DNA from: Clostridiaceae bacterium
GTDB lineage: Bacteria > Bacillota > Clostridia > Oscillospirales > Butyricicoccaceae
Reading direction: 5' to 3'
Length of the DNA stretch: 8,541 nt
Assembly (NCBI GenBank): GCA_018383195.1
Contig: JAGZOP010000071.1
Span: forward strand, 1-8,541
The notes below the pieces were generated by a model. The model made no database searches. It was not told the DNA's origin and worked only from the letters and a program-made list of their open reading frames with translations. A program made the position numbers and the translations under genes. Shown here in pieces: positions 1-6,500 of this stretch (positions are counted from its first letter, which is position 1; each line of letters starts with the position of its first letter).

Positions 1-33
1 GAGAGCCGATTGCACACGGGTTTTCTTGTTTCC

Positions 34-1002
34 TTATTCGGTTTTTACTGCATAGTCCAGAGAAATCCAGCCAGCGCCGGACTTCAGCCGTCCCCAGCCA
101 GCAGAGGCCCCCTGGCCGGACTGGACCTCCACGATGGTAAACACGCCTTTGCCGGTAAACTTCCCGGTTTTGGCATAGTCCGTCCCCGGCCCTTTGCGGA
201 TGTTCAGATTGGAGATGCTGACCTTGACGGTAAACGGCACATCCGGTGCCGCCTTCGTTGATGTGTTCGGTGTGTAGATGTTTACACCGTTATTATCGAA
301 CACGCTATATCCCGGATTGGCATCGGCGCACTTCTTGGCATTAGAGAGGATCTTGTATGCGCCTTTCTGCGATTTACTGTCAGACCATGCCTTGCGGACA
401 CGGTAATAGCCCTCTGTCAGCTTTTCGGGATACTCAGTCTCGGTGTCCCCTAATGTCCCACCGCCAAGCTGTGCTGTGACCTTTGCGGCAAGATCACCCA
501 TACGGGCATACATCCAACTGCCCGGACAGGACTTATTGGCAAACCAGCGATGGACAGTCAGCACCATCTCATCCGACTTCGGGGCATAATTCAGTGTTTT
601 GTCCTTGTCGCCAAGCCATAGGAGCTTGCTCTTGCCGTTGCGCTTGCAGACGTCTACGCAGAGTGTGATCAGCTTCTGATAGACCACATCCTTAAACGCA
701 TACGGCTCTGTGGTATCGGACGCACACTCGATGGTGACCGCCCGCTGGTCATTGGCGTTGGAGGAGGAACACCAAGAGCGGTTTTTCTCCTCCACATACA
801 TTCCCACACGGCCGTCCGCGCCGATGCCATAGTTGCAGCTTGCCTGCCTGGATGTGGGCAGGAAAATGTTGCCCAGCGTCTCTACTGAGCATTGTCCCAC
901 CACGCAGTGGGGCGTAATGCGGTCGATGCTGTGTGTCCGCAGCCCGGAGTGGTTGGGGCTGAGTTTTGTATAAGATACCAGTGAACTGTTTGTGTAAGTC
1001 AT
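34..1002 (-). CDS. Endolysin: N-acetylmuramoyl-L-alanine amidase (amidase_2/PGRP) with C-terminal SH3b domain
   Basis: A 322-residue phage lysin predicted to cut the amide bond between MurNAc and L-Ala of the peptidoglycan stem at the end of infection. The catalytic domain spans about residues 10-180. Expected zinc ligands by analogy with T7 lysozyme are His32 (in ITPHCVVG), His151 (HRWF) and Cys159 (NKSCPGSW), with Tyr58 and Lys157 in the places of the T7 catalytic Tyr and Lys. A middle module at about 198-246 (starting YYRVRKAWSD) is of a type I recall between amidase and SH3 domains in clostridial lysins. An SH3_3-like domain with NLNIRKGPGTDYAKTG and GWGRLKSGAGWISLDY fills 255-321 and probably binds the wall. 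There is no signal peptide, so export depends on the holin encoded just upstream. The ATG overlaps the holin stop by one base (TAATG). The ribosome site is weak (GGAAAGGGCG, somewhat distant), suggesting coupled translation. All expected catalytic residues are present. Confidence 0.93.
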   Translation of the reverse strand: MTYTNSSLVSYTKLSPNHSGLRTHSIDRITPHCVVGQCSVETLGNIFLPTSRQASCNYGIGADGRVGMYVEEKNRSWCSSSNANDQRAVTIECASDTTEPYAFKDVVYQKLITLCVDVCKRNGKSKLLWLGDKDKTLNYAPKSDEMVLTVHRWFANKSCPGSWMYARMGDLAAKVTAQLGGGTLGDTETEYPEKLTEGYYRVRKAWSDSKSQKGAYKILSNAKKCADANPGYSVFDNNGVNIYTPNTSTKAAPDVPFTVKVSISNLNIRKGPGTDYAKTGKFTGKGVFTIVEVQSGQGASAGWGRLKSGAGWISLDYAVKTE

Positions 1003-1430
1003 TATTCGTTACCGCCCTTTCCGGTTTCCGTTTTGTCATGAAGCTGTTCCAGAACGTCCTTCAGCTTTTGGGGAATGGGCAGGCCCAGATGACCAGCATT
1101 TTCCAAAAAGGAAACCCCTTCGTTGGACAGGTAGAAGAAGATCACTGCCGTGCGCAGAACGCCGCCCTGTCCCAGCACATATACGTCCACCAGATTGCCA
1201 ACGCCAACCAGCACAAAGATGAGCACCTTCCGGCAGATGCCCTTGAAGCCCACGGCGCTGGACAGCTTCTTGTCCGCGATGGCGCACATGACCCCGGTGA
1301 TATAGTCCACCGCAACAAAGGCAATCAGCGCGTAGAGGAACCCGTCCGCGCCGCCCAGAAACCAGCCGATAAAGCCGCCTAAAGCGGAGAAGGCAAGCTG
1401 GATGCCCGTCCAAATCTGTTTCATCTTCAT
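1002..1430 (-). CDS. Phage holin, TcdE / phi_holin_4 type
   Basis: A 142-residue integral membrane protein predicted to form the pores that release the endolysin. It has three to four hydrophobic segments at about residues 10-27, 31-51, 68-88 and 91-109. Family signatures are DYITGVMCAI (42-51), the SNEGVSFLENAGHLGLPIP stretch (102-120) and a charged hydrophilic C-terminus, as in the toxin-secretion/phage-lysis holins (Pfam Phage_holin_4_1). Two in-frame starts exist, ATG at 1430 and ATG at 1424, giving Met-Lys-Met-Lys. The AGGAGGA at 1431-1437 is nearly touching the first but 7 nt from the second, so the 140-residue form may be the main product. The first ATG overlaps the upstream stop (ATGA) and could be used by reinitiation. 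The endolysin follows directly, giving the usual holin-lysin cassette. Confidence 0.93.
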   Translation of the reverse strand: MKMKQIWTGIQLAFSALGGFIGWFLGGADGFLYALIAFVAVDYITGVMCAIADKKLSSAVGFKGICRKVLIFVLVGVGNLVDVYVLGQGGVLRTAVIFFYLSNEGVSFLENAGHLGLPIPQKLKDVLEQLHDKTETGKGGNE

Positions 1431-1795
1431 TCCTCCTCGTTCTCAATAAAGTCGGCGAAGGGCGCAAGGGCCGCCAGATCATTCACCGACAGCTTGGCAT
1501 CCTCCGAGACGGAGATTTGCAGGCGGGAAAATTCCGGCTGTACTTCCATGGAAAGGAGCCGGGCGTATTCTTCGTCCGCCTGCGCCCGCTGTTCCGGCGG
1601 AATCCGCACAGTGCCGTCCTCCCGCACCGTTCCATATTTTTCCGCGATTTTCCGCCGTTCCTGTTCAAAAAAGTCCACTTCCTTTTGGAGAATATCCGCC
1701 GTCTTTTTCAGTTCATAGGCGGTTTTCAGCCGCAGATTGGCGGCGGCCAGCTTTCCAAGGGCCGGAACCGCCGATACGATTTCTTTCAAAAGCAT
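1427..1795 (-). CDS. Unrecognised 122-residue phage protein between tail tip and holin
   Basis: I do not recognise the family firmly. It is a small, charged, mostly helical protein with no membrane segment or signal peptide. Residues 13-55 form a long amphipathic helix rich in Lys and Glu (LRLKTAYELKKTADILQKEV region) that could be a coiled coil. A short turn with REDGTVRIPPEQ (58-69) follows, then a second acidic helical region, ending DFIENEEE. Small proteins with this layout (DUF1617-like) occur at this position in other Firmicutes phages; that resemblance is a guess from memory. The ATG has AAAGGGG 7 nt upstream, and that site touches the tail-tip stop. The gene overlaps the holin start by 4 nt (ATGA). 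Position suggests a tail-tip accessory, chaperone or lysis-timing factor, but nothing in the sequence decides this. Confidence 0.8.
   Translation of the reverse strand: MLLKEIVSAVPALGKLAAANLRLKTAYELKKTADILQKEVDFFEQERRKIAEKYGTVREDGTVRIPPEQRAQADEEYARLLSMEVQPEFSRLQISVSEDAKLSVNDLAALAPFADFIENEEE
1431..1437 (-). promoter_or_regulatory. Ribosome binding site positioned for the second holin start
   Basis: AGGAGGA on the minus strand lies one base from the ATG at 1430 but has a normal 7-nt spacing to the in-frame ATG at 1424. It also lies inside the last codons of the preceding gene. The spacing favours the downstream start. The ATGA stop/start overlap would favour the upstream one by reinitiation. 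Confidence 0.65.
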
Positions 1796-1808
1796 AAAAA
1801 TACCCCTT

Positions 1809-3671
1809 TCAGTTAATCAGCCCATAGCCTTTGAGGGCTGTAATCAGATTGTTGATCGCCGTATTGCAGGACGCGACAGTGCTCCCGCTTGCCCTGGAAA
1901 CCGTCTTTCGGCTGACCGGAGTTGTCCCGAAAAAACCGACTTTTGCGCTGGTCGACGTCCCCAGCTTCGCGGAAGTGACCACGTTCAGATTGGTGATATA
2001 ACTGTGATACCAGGGATAGCGGGATGTTCCAAGATAAAAGGGATAAGATGAGCTGGAGGAGCTTGGCCGGAACTCCCGGCTGCTGTTCATAACGGCGTAA
2101 TAGCTGGATGTCCCAATATTGACATAGCTGCCGCAGATAAGTTTTACATACCCCGCCTTGACATTGACGGTGTACAGGGTGCTGGTTTCGTCCCCCACAT
2201 TGATGGTGGTGCCGTAGATGGTCAGCTTCGTAGGATTAACAGAACTGGACAGCTGATCCTTACCAACTGCGACGGTGGGATTCCCGTAACTGCCTGTGCA
2301 GGTGATGATGGGATAAGTCCCGTATTTTACATTGTTGATCTGTAAGTTGGTGACGTTCACCTTGCTGGCGTCAATGGTGCCGGTGGTGATGTTGCCCGCG
2401 TTGATGACCGTCTGGCCGGAGGTTTTCAGGTTGGTAAAGGTCACGTAGCCGTCCAAATCAATGTTGTCCGCTACCAAGCTGATGGCCCGGTCGGTCAGGG
2501 TAAAGTTGGAGGCGGATGTGCCGGATTTTACAATCCAGTTGATTTTGCCGGCCGTTTGCAGGGCTTCGGAGGCGTTGCCTTCCGCGTCGCTGATGCGGGC
2601 AGAAAAGCCGCTCACCGTCTGCGAAAGTTCGAAAACCGCTCCTTCCGCGTTGGTGATGCGGGTGTCAAAACCGCCTACCGTCTGAGAAAGCTCGGAAACG
2701 CTTCCTTCCGCGTTGGAAATGCGGGTGTCAAAGCCGCCCACTGTCAGGGAAAGCTCCGCCACGGAACCTTCCGCGTTTTGAATCCGCAAATCAAAGCCGC
2801 TGACCGTTTGGGTCAGCTCGGACAAATCTCCTTCTACTGATTGGATGATGGACTCCATCCGCCCGTTGGCGGCCCGGAATTCCTGCCGGATTCCTTCCAG
2901 ACGCTCCGTTTCCGCCGCCAGCAGGTTGGGCACATAATCGCCCACCTCCACCCGGACAGTGTACCGGTCAAAGGGGTTATAGGTCAGCCCCACAATGCGG
3001 GTGTCTACCCGGATGGACAGCGGATGGTAGACGATCCGCACCTCGTCGCCCACCGACAGATCCACCCGCTTGAACAGCTGCACCTCATAGGCTTGGGCGG
3101 CCTTCCGGGAATCAAAGGTGGCGGAAAGGGAGGTGACGTTTTTCCCATCCATCAGGAGCTTTCTTTCCGTGCCGCCCCGGTGGGTGCGGATATGGACGGA
3201 ATACCCGTCAAATTCCAGCTCCCCGCCGCAGGCATCGGCAAACCGCATAAGGGCAGACCGCCGGTTCAAGGGGCTTTCGTCTGTGAAAGCACATTCCACC
3301 ATGGCAGCGGGTTCCACAACCCCGGCGGTGAAAGGGGTATTTTGCAGCAGCTCCTGCAAGCCTTCCGCCGGATACCCTTCAAAGACAAAGGTGACGAGAT
3401 TGTACTGCTCGTCGTTTAAGATGTAGGAAATGTGCTCGCAGGAAACCGCGCTGATTTCCAGTCCGGCGGAAAAGCCACGTTTCACCCGGACAATGCTGTA
3501 ATACTGCCCGTCATATTTTGCAGTCATGCCGGGGAGGATGGGCTGTTCTCCCTTTTGCAGGGCGGTAAAGTCAAAGGTCAGCGTCCCATCCAGCTTGTCG
3601 CAGAGAGAAGCGGTGAGGACATGGGTAATGGTGCGGACAACCGCCCCGTCGCTCAGAATTTCGATAGCCAT
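1809..3671 (-). CDS. Tail-tip protein (Tal / prophage tail endopeptidase-like) with coiled-coil repeats and C-terminal adhesin-like region
   Basis: A 620-residue protein expected at the distal tip of the tail. Residues 1-250 resemble the phage minor structural protein / Prophage_tail N-terminal region: the opening about 70 residues with DKLDGTLTFDF and GQYYSIVRVKRG, then VSCEHISYILND and later YNPFDRYTVRVEVGDYVPN match the gp27-like hub that closes the tube. Residues 252-375 are coiled coil containing four in-register 21-residue repeats. From 376 on comes a Thr/Ser/Gly-rich beta region (SLVADNIDLDGYVTFTNL, then TIDASKVNVTNL) typical of fibre shafts, a six-Ser hinge (537-542), and an end KVGFFGTTPVSRKTVS...LKGYGLIN of the kind that ends many tail-fibre proteins. 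Start ATG has AAAGGAGGA 5 nt upstream, overlapping the tape-measure stop. It probably joins tail hub and receptor-binding fibre in one chain; no classic peptidase active site was identified. Confidence 0.87.
   Translation of the reverse strand: MAIEILSDGAVVRTITHVLTASLCDKLDGTLTFDFTALQKGEQPILPGMTAKYDGQYYSIVRVKRGFSAGLEISAVSCEHISYILNDEQYNLVTFVFEGYPAEGLQELLQNTPFTAGVVEPAAMVECAFTDESPLNRRSALMRFADACGGELEFDGYSVHIRTHRGGTERKLLMDGKNVTSLSATFDSRKAAQAYEVQLFKRVDLSVGDEVRIVYHPLSIRVDTRIVGLTYNPFDRYTVRVEVGDYVPNLLAAETERLEGIRQEFRAANGRMESIIQSVEGDLSELTQTVSGFDLRIQNAEGSVAELSLTVGGFDTRISNAEGSVSELSQTVGGFDTRITNAEGAVFELSQTVSGFSARISDAEGNASEALQTAGKINWIVKSGTSASNFTLTDRAISLVADNIDLDGYVTFTNLKTSGQTVINAGNITTGTIDASKVNVTNLQINNVKYGTYPIITCTGSYGNPTVAVGKDQLSSSVNPTKLTIYGTTINVGDETSTLYTVNVKAGYVKLICGSYVNIGTSSYYAVMNSSREFRPSSSSSSYPFYLGTSRYPWYHSYITNLNVVTSAKLGTSTSAKVGFFGTTPVSRKTVSRASGSTVASCNTAINNLITALKGYGLIN
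2583..2834 (-). repeat. Four tandem 63-bp repeats encoding 21-residue coiled-coil units
   Basis: Inside the tail-tip gene the plus-strand marker CCTTCCGCG, or a close variant, recurs at 2578, 2641, 2704, 2767 and 2830, exactly 63 bp apart. In protein the units start at Glu280, 301, 322 and 343 (EGSVSELSQTVGGFDTRISN type), with a degenerate fifth at 364. Hydrophobic residues follow 3-4 spacing without a break (for example V325, L328, V332, F335, I339, A342, V346), so each unit is exactly three heptads. This predicts a continuous, probably trimeric, coiled-coil shaft whose length can change by one unit without losing register. Confidence 0.93.
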
Positions 3672-3683
3672 CAGAATCCTCCT

Positions 3684-6275
3684 TTAAGCCATGCCAAGGT
3701 TGCGGACATACACCGCGTTCTGCGTCCACTGAATTTCCGCCAGAATCCGGGCCAGAACGGTTCCGTCTATGGTCAGCGGGATGGTGACGTTGAACGCCTG
3801 CCCATGGGAGGCGGGAGCGGGGGCGGAGAGGCTGCGGACGGAGGTGTTCACGTCAATATGGCTGGGAATGGCTGCGGCCATGTCTGCGGAGAGATTCCGC
3901 ATAACGCCGCTCACATCATTTGCCAGCCGCCTCGCAGACTGGACGGCCCGTTTGCCGTTTATGTCCAGAGAACCGGCAAGGCCTTTCACCAGCATTTGCC
4001 CCACCCAGCCCATTTCTTTGGAAGGGGAAGCAATGCCAAAGAAGTCGCAGATACCGTCCCAGATGGAGGAAATCCAGCCGGACACTTTATCCCAGATCCA
4101 CCCGGCAAGGGACTGGATGCCCTGCCAAAGGCCGCGCACCAAATTGGCCCCCACCTCCACAATGCGCGGGATGGATTGGGTAAAGGCCTGCACCAGAGAG
4201 GAAATGATCTGGGGAACGGCTTTTACCAGCTCCACAATAATGGCGGGCAGGTTTTGAATCAGGGAAACAAAGAGCGTCATGCCGGTTTCCACAAACTGCG
4301 GGATCGACTGGGTGAAGGCTTCCAGAATGGCGGTGACAATTTGCGGGAGCGCCGTCACCAGATATTCGATAATTTCCGGCAGGGCCTGAATCAAAGCGGT
4401 CAGCAGGTCGAATCCCGCCTGGACAATGAGGGGCAGGCCTTCCAGAAGGGCGGTAATGATTCCTTCGATAATCTGGGGCAGAACGGCGACAATGGTTTCC
4501 AGAATTTCCGGCAGTGCGGCGACCAGAGAGGTCAGAAGCTGGATGCCGGTGTCAATGATCTGCGGGATGGCAGACATCAAAAATTCTACAATGCCGGTGA
4601 TGACAGCGGGCAGGGCCGCAATCAAAACGGGAATTGCGTCCAAAATCCCCTGGGCCAGCCCCGTGACCAGCTGCAGAGCCGCGTCCAGGATGAGGGGCAG
4701 ATTGGCGATAAGGGTCTGGCAGATCTGCACCACCATCTGTACAATGGTGGGAACCAGCTGGGGCAACGCAGATGCGATACCGGAAGCCAGAGTAGCCACC
4801 ACCTGCATAGCGGCCTGTAAAAGCTGTGGCGCCAGCTCGGTTAGGCTGGTGACGAGCTGGAGAACGATGGACAGGGCGGCTGCGGCCAGTTGGGGCAGCG
4901 CGTTCACAATGCCCGTGACAAGGGTCGTGATGATATTCACTCCGGCTTCCAGCAGCACCGGCAGGCTGGCGAGGATCGCTTCGCCAATGACTGGGACAAT
5001 GGTAGAGAGCTTTTCCATCAGCACACTCACCAGGCCGGAAATGCCCTCGGCAAAGGTCTCAGCGGCTCCCGCAGTGCCGTTCAGCACACCCTGCAGACCT
5101 TCACCCATAAGGGAAACGAAGGGAATCATGGCAGTCAGCAGATTTGCCGCCATGGTCTTCAGCGTGGTCATGATGGGTTCGGCAATGGCGCCCAGCTGGG
5201 CGTAGGCGTCTGTGAGAAGCGCCTGGGCGCGCTGGGCTTCCATCACACCCCCATTGAGGGTTTTGTAGCTTTCCGCCGCTTCCTGGTACAAGCCGTTGAG
5301 GGTATCGGTGATGAGTGCGGCCCGCTCCTGTTCGGAACTGCAGCCATCCAGCGCCGACTGGAAGGCTTCCTCATTGACGCCGGCCCAGTTCAGCGCATCC
5401 GCCAGCTGGCCGGTGATGGTGCCGGTCTTGGCGGTCTCATTGGCAGCTTCGGTCAAACCTTCGATGGGAAGGCTGTCCCCGAAGGTGGCCCATACGCCGG
5501 CGGCGATGTCCGTCCACTGCGCCAGCTCTTCCTCGGTGGAGCAGAGCTTGGCGAGGTGGTTGACCGCCTCCACACTGCGATCCTCTTCGCCCAGGATGGC
5601 ATAGAAGCCGGTGTAGGCTTCACCGGCCTGTTCCGCCGTAAATCCGGCGGTGGTGAAGGCTGCGTCCAGCTTGGCCTGGTCCTCCCGGTATTCCCGTGTG
5701 GACTCCGCCAGGTCGAGGAAGCTCTTGGTCAGCCCGGCGAGGGCGGCGCCGGCGGCGGCAACAGCGGCCCCTGCCGTGACCGCCAGACCTTTGAGGACGG
5801 ACCCAACCTTCTCCAGCTTGCCGGAAGCCTTGTCAGTCTTGTCAGCGGTGTCATCGATCTCATCCCCGAACTTGTCCGTCTGCTGGGCGGCATCCCGCAT
5901 CTCATCGCCCATAGAGTCGATGGCCCTCTGGTTCTGGTCAAGCTCCCGCTCCATGTTGTTGAGAGCGGCCTGGGCGTTGTTGATCTGGATCTGCCACTGC
6001 TGGGTGCGCCGGTCGTTCTCCCCAAAGGAATCGGAGGCGTTCTCCAGCGCCTTGCGCAGGGTCTCGATTTTCTTCTTCTGGGCATCGATCTCCTTGCCCA
6101 GCACCTGGTTCCGTGCGGTGAGGGCTTCCACGGAATCATCGTTTTTGTCAAACTGGGACTGAACGACCTTCATTTCAGAGCCGAGGACTTTGAAGGACTG
6201 GTTGATGTCCGCCAGCGCCTTCTTGAATTCCTTTTCGCCCTCCAGCCCGATTTTCAGGCCAAAGTTATCCGCCAT
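3684..6275 (-). CDS. Tail tape measure protein
   Basis: An 863-residue protein that acts as the ruler for tail length and as the scaffold around which the tube polymerises; in related phages it is ejected ahead of the DNA. N-terminal residues 1-155 are charged helical coiled coil (KKKIETLRKALENASDSF, NNMERELDQNQRAIDSMGDE). A short Ala/Gly-rich hydrophobic segment (160-182) and an alpha-helical region to about 410 follow. Residues 430-705 are strongly hydrophobic with Pro at regular 22- and 44-residue spacing. Next come a Trp-rich stretch (GWIWDKVSGWISSIWDGICDF) and the ASPSKEMGWVGQMLVKGL motif (749-766) common to tape measures. No lysozyme or peptidase domain is seen. The ATG has AAGGAGGTG 7 nt upstream, lying on the stop of the frameshifted chaperone frame. 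At about 0.15 nm per residue (known rule) the tail would be roughly 130 nm at most. Confidence 0.94.
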   Translation of the reverse strand: MADNFGLKIGLEGEKEFKKALADINQSFKVLGSEMKVVQSQFDKNDDSVEALTARNQVLGKEIDAQKKKIETLRKALENASDSFGENDRRTQQWQIQINNAQAALNNMERELDQNQRAIDSMGDEMRDAAQQTDKFGDEIDDTADKTDKASGKLEKVGSVLKGLAVTAGAAVAAAGAALAGLTKSFLDLAESTREYREDQAKLDAAFTTAGFTAEQAGEAYTGFYAILGEEDRSVEAVNHLAKLCSTEEELAQWTDIAAGVWATFGDSLPIEGLTEAANETAKTGTITGQLADALNWAGVNEEAFQSALDGCSSEQERAALITDTLNGLYQEAAESYKTLNGGVMEAQRAQALLTDAYAQLGAIAEPIMTTLKTMAANLLTAMIPFVSLMGEGLQGVLNGTAGAAETFAEGISGLVSVLMEKLSTIVPVIGEAILASLPVLLEAGVNIITTLVTGIVNALPQLAAAALSIVLQLVTSLTELAPQLLQAAMQVVATLASGIASALPQLVPTIVQMVVQICQTLIANLPLILDAALQLVTGLAQGILDAIPVLIAALPAVITGIVEFLMSAIPQIIDTGIQLLTSLVAALPEILETIVAVLPQIIEGIITALLEGLPLIVQAGFDLLTALIQALPEIIEYLVTALPQIVTAILEAFTQSIPQFVETGMTLFVSLIQNLPAIIVELVKAVPQIISSLVQAFTQSIPRIVEVGANLVRGLWQGIQSLAGWIWDKVSGWISSIWDGICDFFGIASPSKEMGWVGQMLVKGLAGSLDINGKRAVQSARRLANDVSGVMRNLSADMAAAIPSHIDVNTSVRSLSAPAPASHGQAFNVTIPLTIDGTVLARILAEIQWTQNAVYVRNLGMA
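4170..4961 (-). repeat. Tape-measure periodic region: 66-bp periods then 132-bp repeats
   Basis: In the tape measure gene, Pro codons recur every 22 residues (439, 461, 483, 505, 527, 549, 571). From Pro571 the pattern becomes a 44-residue repeat: 571/615/659/703, 589/633/677 and 556/600/644/688 are each 44 apart. The last three 132-bp units still look alike at DNA level, for example GGGTAAAGGCCTGCACCAG near 4178 and GGGTGAAGGCTTCCAGAAT near 4310 on the plus strand. The multiple of 11 residues fits hendecad alpha-helical packing. Repeat-unit gain or loss would alter tail length. Confidence 0.85.
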
Positions 6276-6290
6276 CCGTGGTCACCTCCT

Positions 6291-6494
6291 TCAAATTCCA
6301 TAGGGAATCACATCGTCAATGGTCAGCTCCCGCTTGGGTTTTGTCAGGCCGAGAAATTGCTTGTGGCACTCCCACAGATCCAGAAGAAGGCCGAAGGGCA
6401 GGAGCATGGTCTCCTCTGGGGAAAATCCCAGCTGGGCGGTACCGTAGTAGAAAAGCCGGGTAAACAGTTCGGCGTCTGTTACCCGACCTCCCCG
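6291..6494 (-). CDS. Tail assembly chaperone T region, expressed only as a -1 frameshift extension (GT fusion)
   Basis: A 67-codon open frame beginning at CGG directly after the slippery AAAAAAC and ending at TGA 6293-6291. It has no ATG, GTG or TTG start with a usable ribosome site, so it should be made only when ribosomes slip -1 in the G gene. The predicted fusion is 123 residues of G plus these 67, 190 in all. The encoded peptide is conserved-looking: LFTRLFYYGTAQLGFSPEE, then LLPFGLLLDLWECHKQFLG, ending KPKRELTIDDVIPYGI, a pattern I recall from the product encoded between G and the tape measure in Firmicutes phages. In lambda the GT fusion binds the tape measure while free G coats it (established for lambda). 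The tape measure ribosome site overlaps the stop of this frame. Confidence 0.88.
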   Translation of the reverse strand, partial: RGGRVTDAELFTRLFYYGTAQLGFSPEETMLLPFGLLLDLWECHKQFLGLTKPKRELTIDDVIPYGI

Positions 6495-6500
6495 TTTTTT
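6457..6500 (-). promoter_or_regulatory. Programmed -1 ribosomal frameshift signal
   Basis: The minus strand carries A_AAA_AAC at 6500-6494, with codon phase TCA AAA AAC exactly in the G reading frame, a classic X_XXY_YYZ slippery heptamer. An 8-nt spacer GGGGAGGT (6493-6486) follows, then a stem-loop: left arm CGGGTAACAG (6485-6476), loop ACGCCGAA (6475-6468), right arm CTGTTTACCCG (6467-6457), giving ten base pairs with one bulged T. The zero-frame stop TAA (6481-6479) lies within the left arm, four codons after the slip site. The spacer could also pair through G-C and G-U pairs with bases past the right arm, so the structure may be longer than drawn. Confidence 0.93.

Noticed and set aside
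1..33. Possible transcription terminator after the endolysin
   Set aside because: Only 33 bases are visible past the stop, and no GC-rich inverted repeat followed by a T-run on the minus strand can be seen in them.
1675..1690. Homopolymer run in the 122-residue gene as a slippage or phase-variation site
   Set aside because: The run near 1665-1672 encodes PheGlu neighbours, is only about six bases long, is not in X_XXY_YYZ phase and has no downstream structure.
1929..1935. A second in-frame slippery heptamer, T_TTT_TTC, near the end of the tail-tip gene; the -1 frame is open for 38 codons after it
   Set aside because: The codons are for GlyPhePhe in a commonly seen tail-fibre ending, and I noticed no obvious downstream hairpin. 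The -1 product would be low-complexity and end within a few bases of the normal stop. An open run of 38 codons is not rare by chance.
2583..2834. Regular repeats resembling a CRISPR array
   Set aside because: The repeats have no unique spacers, stay in codon register and encode a coiled coil; this is a protein-coding tandem repeat.
3432..4820. A 462-codon open frame on the plus strand, with Asn/Gly/Gln-rich repeats in its second half
   Set aside because: It lies wholly antisense to the tail-tip start and the tape measure. Its repeat pattern is the mirror of the tape measure's hydrophobic repeats. It has no family signature, and all neighbours run the other way.
6486..6493. GGGGAGGT after the slip site as an internal ribosome site for a separate T protein
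   Set aside because: No ATG, GTG or TTG follows at a usable distance in the -1 frame, so it is better read as the spacer of the frameshift signal, possibly part of the stem.
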